DNA from: DASVHF01 sp036382695
GTDB taxonomy: Bacteria; Patescibacteriota; Microgenomatia; Woykebacterales; RBG-16-39-9b
Direction: 5' to 3'
NCBI GenBank assembly: GCA_036382695.1
Contig: DASVHF010000078.1
Location: 1-24,323, forward strand
DNA length: 24,323 bases
Below the pieces are notes generated by a model. It did no database searches, was not told the DNA's origin, and saw nothing but the letters and a program-made list of their open reading frames with translations. The number at the start of each line of letters is the position of its first letter. Positions within the stretch are counted from its first letter, which is position 1. The position numbers and the translations under genes were made by a program. This document shows, piece by piece, positions 1-7,316 of this stretch.

Positions 1-103
1 TAAGTCTTCTCAAAGCATCTTTAGACAGATCAGCAGCTTTAACTTCTGGTAGTGGAACAATCTTGTAGGCTCGCATATACGAGCCATTGTACATACCCTT
101 CAT
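1..103 (-). CDS. N-terminus of a probable IS481-like transposase (partial)
   Basis: An open frame reads leftward from an ATG at 103 (a second ATG is at 76) and runs off the window edge, giving 34 residues that include MRAYKIVPLPEVKAADLS. From memory, a short lead followed by a helix of this kind resembles the start of integrase-core (IS481-type, DDE) transposases common in Patescibacteria, but no catalytic residue is inside the window. Just upstream is a 7-bp inverted repeat (CATGCAG at 101-107, CTGCATG at 119-125) and a TGTTGTCTAGGACC string on the minus strand at 131-144 that could be an element end. The coding character is plausible; the family name is tentative. Confidence 0.4.
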   Translation of the reverse strand, partial: MKGMYNGSYMRAYKIVPLPEVKAADLSKDALRRL

Positions 104-130
104 GCAGTATCAACCGTTCTGCATGTATCG

Positions 131-144
131 GGTCCTAGACAACA
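131..144 (-). mobile_element. Possible terminal end of the left-edge insertion element
   Basis: On the minus strand this reads TGTTGTCTAGGACC. IS481-family ends usually begin with TGT, and this lies about 28 bases upstream of the candidate transposase start. It is only about 30 bases from the stop codon of the carboxypeptidase gene, so it would mark the boundary of an insertion. The other end is outside the window, so this is inference. Confidence 0.25.
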
Positions 145-172
145 AAAACGAGGATCGGAAAAGGTGACGACT

Positions 173-976
173 TTATACTACGCCGAATTTTCGCAGAAAT
201 TCTTCAAGAATAAAGCCCGATTCAATCATTTTTTGAGCATTCTCGGGTCCTATGTAGCGATAATGCCACGGCTCATACATATAACCCGTGATATGCTCTT
301 TACCTTTAGGGTATGCGAGAACAAAACCGTATTTATACGCGTTGTCTGCAAGCCACTTACCTTCTTTACTGGCGTCGAAATCCTCAGCTAAACCAAGATT
401 TGCTGATTCGGAAGTAAAATCCACCGTAGTGCCAAGTTGATGCTGCGAATGGCCTGGCCGAGCCGAAAAAGTCTCGGCAGCTACCAGACCGGCCGAGCTT
501 ACCCAATAAGAAAAGGTAGCTTGCTGGCTCCAATATGATCGGTAAGCTGACAGCACGATTAGACTCACCCCGTCTTTCTTAGCAGCTTTAGCCATCTCTC
601 TTAAAGCATTTGCCGCCTCTTCTCGCAGTTTCATCTCCGACTTGGTGGTAACGACCTTGTCATCGATTGTAACTAAATCTGCTGGTTCGTAAGTCTCGGG
701 TAGACGGATGTGTTTATTAATTAAAACCGACAAATCATCTCCTTTTTCTGTGACGATTACTCGCGAAGAAATCTCTGTAGCTTTTTGTGCGCTAACTGTA
801 GCTGCGATGGAAAGGGGTTTGATCCGTTCTAGCTGAGTTTCCAACGGTAATTTTGTGGTCACTAAGCCTAGCTCTTTTGACTTTCCCTGTTCAATACCCC
901 TCGGTGAGAAAACTATCGCTAATAAAATAGTAATTACGAGAAAAAAGTAAAAAATTAACCCTCGTTTAAAGTTCAT
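173..976 (-). CDS. VanY-type D-alanyl-D-alanine carboxypeptidase (M15B), membrane-anchored
   Basis: Zinc-dependent peptidase that trims the terminal D-Ala from peptidoglycan stem peptides outside the membrane. After a short positive N-terminus there is one hydrophobic segment (about residues 6-23), so it is probably anchored or secreted. The C-terminal half carries the M15 signatures: SAYRSYWSQQ, then ARPGHSQHQLGTTVDF (zinc-binding His and Asp), then EPWHYRYIG (catalytic and third zinc ligand). About 267 aa, normal for the family. I chose the ATG at 976 over the in-frame TTG at 982 because a near-perfect promoter (TTGACA, 17 bp, TATCAT) ends only 8 bases before it, implying a leaderless message. 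Transcribed separately from the other envelope genes upstream. Confidence 0.9.
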   Translation of the reverse strand: MNFKRGLIFYFFLVITILLAIVFSPRGIEQGKSKELGLVTTKLPLETQLERIKPLSIAATVSAQKATEISSRVIVTEKGDDLSVLINKHIRLPETYEPADLVTIDDKVVTTKSEMKLREEAANALREMAKAAKKDGVSLIVLSAYRSYWSQQATFSYWVSSAGLVAAETFSARPGHSQHQLGTTVDFTSESANLGLAEDFDASKEGKWLADNAYKYGFVLAYPKGKEHITGYMYEPWHYRYIGPENAQKMIESGFILEEFLRKFGVV

Positions 977-984
977 ACTCAAAG

Positions 985-1013
985 ATGATAAAGTTGAAGT
1001 CGATTTTTGTCAA
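985..1013 (-). promoter_or_regulatory. Promoter of the VanY-type gene (leaderless)
   Basis: On the minus strand: -35 TTGACA (1013-1008), a 17-base spacer, -10 TATCAT (990-985), then 8 bases to the ATG at 976. A start 6-8 bases after the -10 would fall on or next to the A of the ATG. No Shine-Dalgarno sequence is present. Confidence 0.7.
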
Positions 1014-1060
1014 AGGAAAATAATCTAAATTGAGGTGGCAGCAGGGCCGACTATTTCGGA

Positions 1061-3058
1061 TCAGGAATCGCTGCCAAGTAACGTTTCCACAAATCTTCTT
1101 GCTACAACCCCTAAGACTACAACCCAACCAATTAGCGAGATAAACAGAGCAATTCTATTTATAGTTGGTTCCTTGTAAACTAACTCGACTTCTCCTCTTG
1201 CTCTAAAGACCATTAAATTAGGCGCAGCGCGATAAACCGGAATTTCTTTACCATTTTCGAAAGCTTTCCAGTACGGAAAGTAAGATATCTTCGCAAGTAC
1301 TGGCGCAGTAAACTCAGACGATACCTTTAATTTAAAATATGTGCTCTTCTTATTCGAACTTATTATATCCACTCTCTGCTCTTCGGGAGAAAAACCTGAA
1401 TATTTCTTTTCTCCCGTGTAAGGTATGTTAGTAACTTTTCCTTTTTCAAGCCACCATTCATCAACCTCAACATCCCAATCACCGTCAACTGGCACAACTG
1501 GTACTGGTACAATCTCAAACAATGAAGTCCCCGAAGCGTTCTGTGCATTGAAGTATTTATTTTTCCCTTCCTTCTCCAATATCCCGACCACATTTTCTTT
1601 TTCGTTCTCCAAATTGACCAAATAGTTAATGCCAAAAAGATTTAGTAGTTGTGGGATTCTTTGTTCATCAACAAATTTCGCTTCGAGAAAAACCCCGTCA
1701 CCTTCCGGATAAGCGTCTGGTTTCAAAGATCGAATTAACGAACCCAGGTACGGACCGTTCGGGGTCGAATCGGTGAACAAGCCGTAAGCCCAAGCCGCAT
1801 CCTGATTTTCGCGATTTAACTGCGTCTGCAATCCATACCAAAACGGGTCGCTCTCTGTTCTCCGAAAAGTCTCAATAAATCTACCCGAGACAGCTTCTGG
1901 GTTTGTCAATTCAAAGTTTGCATCCGGCAACTGGGAAGGATTTTTGGCCAGCAAAACCACGACGATCAAACCTAATCCGCTAAAAGTGAGGCTTAGCAAC
2001 ATGAATCCCCAACGGTCAAATTTTATGAATTTTGAGGCTGTAATCATCACCGCTGTGGTTAACAAAAGATAAGCAAATGGCTGAAAGCGATAAACATGGA
2101 AAGGGTAAAGGAAAAAACTAGTCCCATTGTTCCTAATAAGGAATGCATCGACGACGGCTACAAAGGCTATAAATGAGGAAAATATGCTCAAAATAAAAAT
2201 GTTTCCCTCTTTTTTCCTCCAAGAGTACAGCCCTGACGCAAAAGAAATGATGAAGACAGTTATATTTGGCAAAAAGTAAGAGCTAACGTGACGGGAACCT
2301 GAAGTGTATTCTAGGTTGAAAACAAACGGAACCCAGAAAAAAGAGGTTAGGACCGCAACCAAAAGAAGCATTTCGAAGTAAGTGACAAGGAGTCTCCTTG
2401 TCAGTTTACCTGCCAAAGAATTACTGGCGACAAACAAAACCAAGTAAAGTACCGCAACTATTGACGCCACAATGTGAGTAAGAACAATTACAGACAGCAG
2501 TAGAGCAGGAAGCAGACAGCTTCTTTCTCGGTGCAAATTTGCGAGAAAGAGAAACAGCAGTGGTAAGACGAAAAAATTAGAAAGTAGCCCGATTTGAAAA
2601 AGAGCTGGCACCCCTGTACCCAAGAAGTTCGGAAGTAGTAGTAATAATAGAAATAGAACAATTGTAATGATAGTAGCCCAGCGTTTATCTTGTGTGAAAG
2701 TCGATGCAAAGCAATAGATAGAGGCTGGTAAAGCTACTAATGCCGCTGAAATTAGCAACTTTATCGCGGTAGAAATCCCGGTTAAAAACGACAGAGTCGC
2801 TGCAAGCCAATGGAAAAAAGATGGGTAAAAAACACCTTGTGGCCAGCCAAGGAGTTCATTTGCATTCCACCCAGCCATTTTTGGCCAGAAATCACCCGCA
2901 ATAGTTCGTACTAAAGAGACGTGGCCTGCCGCATCATAAACCGTTAGAGGGTTGCGCCAAAAAAGAAATGCTAAAAAAGCACTGATTATGGTTAAACTTA
3001 TTAAAATGTATTGATTTAATCTGTCTTTATTCAATATTAGATTATTATTTTTACTCAT
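1061..3058 (-). CDS. Large polytopic membrane protein, 6-pyruvoyl-tetrahydropterin-synthase-related / GT-C-like
   Basis: A 665-aa protein with about a dozen hydrophobic helices in the first two thirds, a soluble domain (about 390-630) and a last helix near the C-terminus. The pattern fits the family called '6-pyruvoyl-tetrahydropterin synthase related' (PF10131) and YfhO-like membrane proteins: an early extracytoplasmic loop with AGHVSLVRTIAGDFWPKM and GWPQGVFYPSFFHWLAA, and a later FGINYLVNLENE segment. These are thought to be GT-C-fold glycosyltransferases or envelope-polysaccharide proteins; the substrate is unknown. It lies 13 bases after the FemAB-type gene, apparently in one operon, which supports an envelope role. 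ATG start; no strong Shine-Dalgarno. Confidence 0.75.
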   Translation of the reverse strand: MSKNNNLILNKDRLNQYILISLTIISAFLAFLFWRNPLTVYDAAGHVSLVRTIAGDFWPKMAGWNANELLGWPQGVFYPSFFHWLAATLSFLTGISTAIKLLISAALVALPASIYCFASTFTQDKRWATIITIVLFLLLLLLPNFLGTGVPALFQIGLLSNFFVLPLLFLFLANLHRERSCLLPALLLSVIVLTHIVASIVAVLYLVLFVASNSLAGKLTRRLLVTYFEMLLLVAVLTSFFWVPFVFNLEYTSGSRHVSSYFLPNITVFIISFASGLYSWRKKEGNIFILSIFSSFIAFVAVVDAFLIRNNGTSFFLYPFHVYRFQPFAYLLLTTAVMITASKFIKFDRWGFMLLSLTFSGLGLIVVVLLAKNPSQLPDANFELTNPEAVSGRFIETFRRTESDPFWYGLQTQLNRENQDAAWAYGLFTDSTPNGPYLGSLIRSLKPDAYPEGDGVFLEAKFVDEQRIPQLLNLFGINYLVNLENEKENVVGILEKEGKNKYFNAQNASGTSLFEIVPVPVVPVDGDWDVEVDEWWLEKGKVTNIPYTGEKKYSGFSPEEQRVDIISSNKKSTYFKLKVSSEFTAPVLAKISYFPYWKAFENGKEIPVYRAAPNLMVFRARGEVELVYKEPTINRIALFISLIGWVVVLGVVARRFVETLLGSDS

Positions 3059-3071
3059 TAGCTCTATTTAC

Positions 3072-4100
3072 TCACCCACCAAACCTAAGAATTTTTCGCA
3101 GGGGTTTACGCCAGATTTCAACAAGCTTACTAATTTGATAGCTAGTTTTGTACGGTAAATCAAATGGTGTGTCATAACAAACCCTTTCTGCCCCAAAGGA
3201 AAGTTTGAAGTTGGTTACACCGGCCCAAGAGTGTTTTGGATCAGCACTTGGCGCTATTCCCCAAAAATCAAACCTTTTATTCCCCGCTTTCTTTGCCTCC
3301 AAGATAATGTTCCAAACTAAGGAATAGCTAGCTCTCAAATCCTTCTGTTGCAATGAATTTGCCGCGTGCAGGTAGTAAACAGTACCTGCATAACTAACAA
3401 GCAATGTGGCTGACAAAGCTTGAGAACCAGTTTCAGCAATAAAAAGTCTCATCAATCCTTCTTTTGCTAATCGATCAAACTGGTTTGCATGATAACTAGC
3501 TTCTTTCGGTAAAATAAGTGTCTTTCTTTCGGCCGTTTCTTTTAGTAAATTTAGAAAGATTCCAATTTCATCTTGCCTGCCTTCCCTTACTTTCACTCCT
3601 TTTCTCTCACCAGCGTTGATGTTGTAGCGAGTAGAATCGCTCAAATTATGCCGAAGCTCTTCTTCGCTTTTTGTCAAATCGATAGTTGCGGTGCATTGGG
3701 GCTGGGTATATTCTGGTGCAGCTACAAAGCCAAGGTTTTTTAACAAAGCCCGGTCGGAATCTTTGAGAATTCTTGGATCAATTCGTAAAAAGACAATATT
3801 TTTCTCTTTGGCAATTTCTCCGACGTATGAGAGCCAAGGATTTAAAAATTCTCTGCTCCAATTAGTTAAAACCAGTCCGCCTGGGCAATATAAAAAGGAC
3901 GCTATCTTAGCTTTCTCTTCACCCAACAACGAGATGCCAACTAAATTCTTATCCTTATATATACCCAATCGATAAACATCACGGCCTAAACTATTTTGAA
4001 AATCACCCCAAGCCCAAGACTGCAGGAAAGTCGGGTTGGCGCTAGTGAGATTAAACTTTTCCCACGTAGATTTATCAGCAATTTCTTTAATTTGGATCAC
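3072..4100 (-). CDS. FemAB/FemX-type peptidoglycan bridge aminoacyltransferase
   Basis: Expected to transfer an amino acid from aminoacyl-tRNA to the stem peptide of a lipid-linked cell-wall precursor; it has the tandem GNAT fold of the Fem family. Recognisable parts are the early FLQSWAWGDFQ segment, the middle LSDSTRYNINAGERKG stretch, and the C-terminal block with FDFWGIAPSADPKHSWAGV and FKLSFGAE, typical of lipid II glycyltransferase-like proteins. I prefer the GTG at 4100, giving the family-like MIQIKEI start, because an extended -10 (TGCTACTCT) lies 9 bases before it. A TTG at 4142 would add 14 unconvincing residues. Part of the envelope gene group with the downstream membrane protein. 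Confidence 0.85.
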   Translation of the reverse strand: MIQIKEIADKSTWEKFNLTSANPTFLQSWAWGDFQNSLGRDVYRLGIYKDKNLVGISLLGEEKAKIASFLYCPGGLVLTNWSREFLNPWLSYVGEIAKEKNIVFLRIDPRILKDSDRALLKNLGFVAAPEYTQPQCTATIDLTKSEEELRHNLSDSTRYNINAGERKGVKVREGRQDEIGIFLNLLKETAERKTLILPKEASYHANQFDRLAKEGLMRLFIAETGSQALSATLLVSYAGTVYYLHAANSLQQKDLRASYSLVWNIILEAKKAGNKRFDFWGIAPSADPKHSWAGVTNFKLSFGAERVCYDTPFDLPYKTSYQISKLVEIWRKPLRKILRFGG

Positions 4101-4146
4101 GTCGGGTCTAGAGTAGCAGAAAAAGTGAGTTTTGTGTAGCAAGTTT

Positions 4147-4416
4147 CTAAGCCTGAATGGTTAGGATTTCTGGCCTTTTTGGATCTATCTTGACCTTTTT
4201 GCGTTTTAACCAAACCCTCAATTTCGCTGGTACGTTACCCCAGCCTACTATTTCACCTTCCCAATTGGCTAGTGTTGTTCGATTCTTACTCTTTTCATCG
4301 CTAGCAGCGGGTGTGCGGAATATAAAATACTGATCTTCCAAACGTTTTACTAGAAAATATTTTTTACTATTTGTCTCGCGGATGAACTCCCAAGAAATTT
4401 CTTTTTTCGCTACCAT
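4147..4416 (-). CDS. Small hypothetical protein (89 aa)
   Basis: Not recognised. The 89-residue product is basic and soluble, with alternating beta-like segments (WEFIRETNSKKYFLVKRLED, QYFIFRTP) and a lysine-rich end (WLKRKKVKIDPKRP). There is no signal peptide or membrane segment. It starts with ATG at 4416 behind a good promoter (TGGACT, 17 bp, TATTAT with an upstream TGC) and sits just upstream of the FemAB-type gene, so it is probably the first gene of that unit. The promoter and conserved spacing support a real gene; function unknown. Confidence 0.6.
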   Translation of the reverse strand: MVAKKEISWEFIRETNSKKYFLVKRLEDQYFIFRTPAASDEKSKNRTTLANWEGEIVGWGNVPAKLRVWLKRKKVKIDPKRPEILTIQA

Positions 4417-4426
4417 AGTTCAAGCA

Positions 4427-4455
4427 ATAATAGCAATTAACTGCTGTAAAGTCCA
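4427..4455 (-). promoter_or_regulatory. Promoter of the 89-aa gene and envelope operon
   Basis: On the minus strand: -35 TGGACT (4455-4450), 17 bases, extended -10 TGC-TATTAT (-10 at 4432-4427), then 10 bases to the ATG at 4416. The leader would be only about four bases; no Shine-Dalgarno site is seen. Confidence 0.55.
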
Positions 4456-4505
4456 GCAAAAAGCTTCCAACTAGCAATCATCCTTCTTAATTCTTAGTCC
4501 ACGAG

Positions 4506-4600
4506 CTCCGATTCAATCGGAGGAAGTGGTCGCAGGATTCGAGAGTACGCAAGAAACTGAAAGTTTCCTGCATACGGAGAATCCTACCTTGAAGGTCAAG
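4506..4600. other. Cluster of three hairpins in the 4417-4723 gap
   Basis: Three inverted repeats follow one another: CTCCGAT/ATCGGAG with a 3-base loop (4506-4522); a long imperfect hairpin (4534-4585) with AGGATTC/GAATCCT, GTA/TAC, GCA/TGC and GAAACT/AGTTTC arms separated by small internal loops around a GAA loop; and CTTGA/TCAAG (4588-4600). A 60-codon minus-strand frame crosses the region, but the folding looks more like a structured RNA or repeat than a gene. No T-tract follows, so it is not an obvious terminator. The remainder of the gap holds the flanking promoters. Confidence 0.5.
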
Positions 4601-4637
4601 TAAATTAATATTGTGTTGTAACCAGCCGTCGCCCAAC

Positions 4638-4666
4638 TTGCCTTTCAACAATTTTGCGGTCATAAT
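4638..4666 (+). promoter_or_regulatory. Promoter of the M23 peptidase gene
   Basis: TTGCCT at 4638-4643, a 17-base spacer and CATAAT at 4661-4666. Transcription would start near 4673, giving a leader of about 50 bases that contains the strong Shine-Dalgarno site at 4713-4720. Confidence 0.5.
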
Positions 4667-4712
4667 CAATAACCAACATCCACGCAGCTTAACATCGCAA
4701 GAATAAACAAAC

Positions 4713-4720
4713 GGAGGAGG
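4713..4720 (+). promoter_or_regulatory. Strong Shine-Dalgarno site deciding a TTG start
   Basis: GGAGGAGG lies 3-8 bases before the TTG at 4724. Because no ATG or GTG follows at a suitable distance, this site fixes the TTG as the start of the M23 gene and places the membrane anchor at its N-terminus. Confidence 0.7.
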
Positions 4721-4723
4721 GAG

Positions 4724-6211
4724 TTGCGAAGGTTTTGGAGAAGATCAATCTTAGCCTTGGCTGGGGTACTAACAGTGTTGGGTTTGGCATTAGCTCTTAC
4801 TGTTCTTTGGGTGATGAACGAAGAGCCTAATGTCCACGACCCAGACTACATCCAGGAGCGTGCGGAAGAGTTTTTGGCATCTTGGGCCTCGCTACAGACG
4901 CCCGACGGCGAAAACTTTATCCTTGTCGAACCCAAACCGTATATCGACAAGGATGAGCAAACACCAGATTGGGTTCTACTCACTCTATCCCGTGAAGGTG
5001 CGGCTTCCGGTGGACTGATTGGCATTGGACGCCTAGAAGAGACTGTCTGGGAATTCAAGCTCCTTGGTGACCCAGGTTTCGAGAGCTGGTTGGATCAGCT
5101 GCCAGAGGATCTGCTCAGCGACGAGTTAAAGCGCGAGTTTGATCTCGTCAACGAGCGTTCGGCGGTTTCTGCTTTGACCCCTGGTAATCCAAAATCACCA
5201 GATCTCCTTCAGGAACTAACGTTAAACCTACCTTGGACGGCTGGGGAATCCTATCCGATCACTACTCTACCAGGCGACGGGCACCACAAAGGGACGGTGA
5301 GGGAAGCCATTGACGTTGGGTTACCTGATGGCACAATCATCCGTGCACCAGCAGATGCTACAGTAATGACCCTGAAGGATAATTCAAGCATCGGTGGCTG
5401 CAGTCCAAAATACGCCAATGCAGCCAACTTCATTCGAATCCGAGTCGCATCAAACCTAGCTATCCTTATCTTGCATACCCAGGTCAATTCAATAACGGCC
5501 GCTGGAATCAAGGTTGGTGACAAAGTACTGGCTGGTCAGGTAATCGCCAGAAGCGGTGACACAGGTTTCACCTGCAACTGGAATGGCACCGGTCCTGGAG
5601 CCCATCTTCACATCGTCCTCGAAAGACTCTGCGGTCCAAACAATAACCAGGTCTGCGGGTCAGTCGAGCTAAATTTCGAAGAATTCAGGGGGCAAAACCC
5701 CAGATACGGTATCGGCTACGTTTCCGCCAATCTCTCACTAGAAGAACGGCGGAGAATTGAGGAGGAGCGTCAAGAAAAGGAACGGGAAGAGATTGCACGG
5801 ATCAAGGAAACGGCAACTAAATACCTGACCATTTGGGGTTGCGGAGTCCGGGAAGGTTGTGATTTAGATTCTCATCCAGATAGAAAGTACGCGACCAAAA
5901 ACCTACTAGACCAGATTCACGAGAGGATTAATGAACTTGGTGGAAAGGCCAAAACAGCGGACCCACTTGAGTGGGAGATAGTCTCAGTTGAATTGGTGAA
6001 TACAGAAACAGCAAAGGCAGAGGCTAGACTCTTCGCTGAGGCCACCCCACCAGATGGTCAGAAACGCTACGAGTACCTACACATCTTCCTACGGATAGTC
6101 AAGGAAGGAGGGGTTTGGAAGATAGATTTGAGGGAGCGTGAGTGTGGTTATCTCACCGACGGAGAAGGAGAACAACTCTGGGCAACCGGCCTTGAGTACT
6201 GTGAGTATTAA
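4724..6211 (+). CDS. Membrane-anchored M23 (LytM/peptidase) family protein
   Basis: Probable peptidoglycan endopeptidase facing outward. Residues 9-31 form one membrane anchor behind a basic MRRFWRR start. An unassigned region follows, then the M23 domain (about 178-330) with the metal ligands apparently complete: H187/H188, D197 in AIDVGLPDGT, H251 in ILHTQ and the HLH pair H294/H296. Four cysteines in and near the domain may form disulfides. A charged helix (about 340-375, EERRRIEEERQEKEREEIAR) leads to a C-terminal alpha/beta domain of unknown role that contains several Cys. Base composition is clearly more GC-rich than the neighbouring minus-strand genes. It has a TTG start with a strong ribosome site, its own promoter and its own terminator, so it is monocistronic. 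Confidence 0.85.
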   Translation: MRRFWRRSILALAGVLTVLGLALALTVLWVMNEEPNVHDPDYIQERAEEFLASWASLQTPDGENFILVEPKPYIDKDEQTPDWVLLTLSREGAASGGLIGIGRLEETVWEFKLLGDPGFESWLDQLPEDLLSDELKREFDLVNERSAVSALTPGNPKSPDLLQELTLNLPWTAGESYPITTLPGDGHHKGTVREAIDVGLPDGTIIRAPADATVMTLKDNSSIGGCSPKYANAANFIRIRVASNLAILILHTQVNSITAAGIKVGDKVLAGQVIARSGDTGFTCNWNGTGPGAHLHIVLERLCGPNNNQVCGSVELNFEEFRGQNPRYGIGYVSANLSLEERRRIEEERQEKEREEIARIKETATKYLTIWGCGVREGCDLDSHPDRKYATKNLLDQIHERINELGGKAKTADPLEWEIVSVELVNTETAKAEARLFAEATPPDGQKRYEYLHIFLRIVKEGGVWKIDLRERECGYLTDGEGEQLWATGLEYCEY

Positions 6212-6213
6212 AC

Positions 6214-6245
6214 GCGGGTCTAATCAATAGACCCGCTTCTTCGTT
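6214..6245 (+). terminator. Rho-independent terminator of the M23 gene
   Basis: A perfect 9-bp stem, GCGGGTCTA/TAGACCCGC, with a 5-base loop (6214-6236), begins 3 bases after the stop and is followed by the T-rich TTCTTCGTT. The convergent 106-aa gene ends at 6264, so the hairpin may also stop transcripts from the other side, although the T-run there is weaker. Confidence 0.75.
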
Positions 6246-6263
6246 GACGGCTGATTGAAATTA

Positions 6264-6584
6264 TTAAAACTCTGCGGCGTCTGCCTCGTTTGCGTCAAGA
6301 TCTTTGCTGAGATTATCAACATTGGTATTCCTCACCTGATCTTCTAGCTTTTGTAAATCATCAGCTCCTTGTATCTGTGGTACTGTTTCGGCCGGAGTAG
6401 TTGTTGTAGTCACTGGTTCTTTAGAAGTATCAAGCGATGTCAAGACGAACCAAATTGCAGCGAAAACAACTAAGATCACCAGCACTACAATTATTATAAA
6501 GGTAATATTTTTCCCTCCGGCAGTAGGCGCCGGTGACGGACTGGTCGGTTTATTCATTTGGGGTGTTTGTACTTCTAGTGCCAT
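6264..6584 (-). CDS. Small membrane-anchored protein of unknown function (106 aa)
   Basis: Not recognised. A Pro/Thr/Ser-rich N-terminus (about 1-22) precedes one strongly hydrophobic helix (about 27-50, FIIIVVLVILVVFAAIWFVL). A threonine-rich linker and an acidic tail that looks helical (DDLQKLEDQVRNTNVDNL) follow, presumably outside the cell. The gene starts 2 bases after the stop of the 221-aa-frame gene and is surely co-transcribed with it. Proline-rich tail plus one helix plus extracytoplasmic tail is the same plan as the unknown protein at 22476-23114. Confidence 0.65.
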   Translation of the reverse strand: MALEVQTPQMNKPTSPSPAPTAGGKNITFIIIVVLVILVVFAAIWFVLTSLDTSKEPVTTTTTPAETVPQIQGADDLQKLEDQVRNTNVDNLSKDLDANEADAAEF

Positions 6585-6586
6585 CT

Positions 6587-7222
6587 TTATTCTGTTCCGG
6601 CTGAACCTGTCGCTGGCTCAGCTGAGCTAGTTGCGGTCGGTGTTTTAATATTTCTAGCTTTAGTTTTAACCGCGACTAGATAATCTATTACCACCTTTTT
6701 ATATTCTCTCAGGGCAACTATCACCACCTGCATATCACTCCGAAATAACTTAAGCTGCCCCTTCGGATCCTTTCCCTCACAATTAAAATTGTTGGCGCTA
6801 CTTTCCGCTAAACCCAATGTTGACGCCACTGCCGCCCGATTTTCAAAAATTTTATCTAGCATCTGGTCGTAATTTTCAATTTCTCCAACCTTGGGAACTA
6901 CTTTGTCAACATAGTAGTCGTCTACTCTTTGGACGATTCGATCAAAATTGTTTTGGATGTTTTCTGCTCTTGTTACTAATTTTGTTGCGCGTTTCTGAAT
7001 AGTTGCTTCTTTTTTCTCGCACACCTTTAGTTTCACTTCGCTCAAACGGTCCCTCATCTTATCTCTTCCCTTCGCTTTAGCAGAAGAAGTAGCATCGGTT
7101 GCTCTTAATACACTAGGGCGTGAGAGGTAGACGGCGGAAGCATATGAAGTAAAAACGAACGCAAAAAGTAGGAAAACGGTAACCAAAGTAATTAATTTGG
7201 TAGGCTTAAATTTATCTCTCAT
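6587..7222 (-). CDS. Secreted or anchored helical protein of unknown function
   Basis: Not recognised. From the ATG at 7222 the product is 211 aa: a basic start (MRDKFKPTK), a hydrophobic signal/anchor (about 10-30), then a long, charged and mostly helical body with a coiled-coil feel (KEATIQKRATKLVTRAENIQ, DRIVQRVDDYYVDKV). Two cysteines (in VKVCEKK-like and NNFNCEG contexts) could pair. The tail is Thr/Ser/Ala-rich. I prefer ATG 7222 to the in-frame TTG at 7252 because an extended -10 promoter ends 10 bases before it. Co-transcribed with the downstream 106-aa gene; similar helical secreted proteins with Ser/Thr tails are common in Patescibacteria. Confidence 0.7.
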   Translation of the reverse strand: MRDKFKPTKLITLVTVFLLFAFVFTSYASAVYLSRPSVLRATDATSSAKAKGRDKMRDRLSEVKLKVCEKKEATIQKRATKLVTRAENIQNNFDRIVQRVDDYYVDKVVPKVGEIENYDQMLDKIFENRAAVASTLGLAESSANNFNCEGKDPKGQLKLFRSDMQVVIVALREYKKVVIDYLVAVKTKARNIKTPTATSSAEPATGSAGTE

Positions 7223-7232
7223 GGTTAGTTCA

Positions 7233-7262
7233 ACTATAACAACCGAACTCAAATAGTGTCAA
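7233..7262 (-). promoter_or_regulatory. Promoter of the 7222/6584 gene pair
   Basis: On the minus strand: -35 TTGACA (7262-7257), 18 bases, extended -10 TGT-TATAGT (-10 at 7238-7233), 10 bases before the ATG at 7222. It is divergent to the hydrogenase promoter within a gap of only 93 bases. Confidence 0.6.
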
Positions 7263-7299
7263 GAAGTACGAGATTAAGGTTCTACTTTTGGCCAAATGT

Positions 7300-7316
7300 T
7301 GGTATACTAATTTTGA
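7300..7316 (+). promoter_or_regulatory. Promoter of the hydrogenase operon (leaderless)
   Basis: A full extended -10, TG-G-TATACT (TATACT at 7303-7308), is followed by just 7 bases and then the ATG at 7316. The -35 region is poor, as expected for an extended -10. The predicted transcript begins at or one base before the start codon, and there is no ribosome-binding site. Confidence 0.6.

Noticed and set aside
4487..4669. A 60-codon minus-strand frame in the 4417-4723 gap
   Set aside because: It runs through the hairpin cluster and the M23 promoter, has no ribosome site and no family likeness. It remains possible but unsupported.
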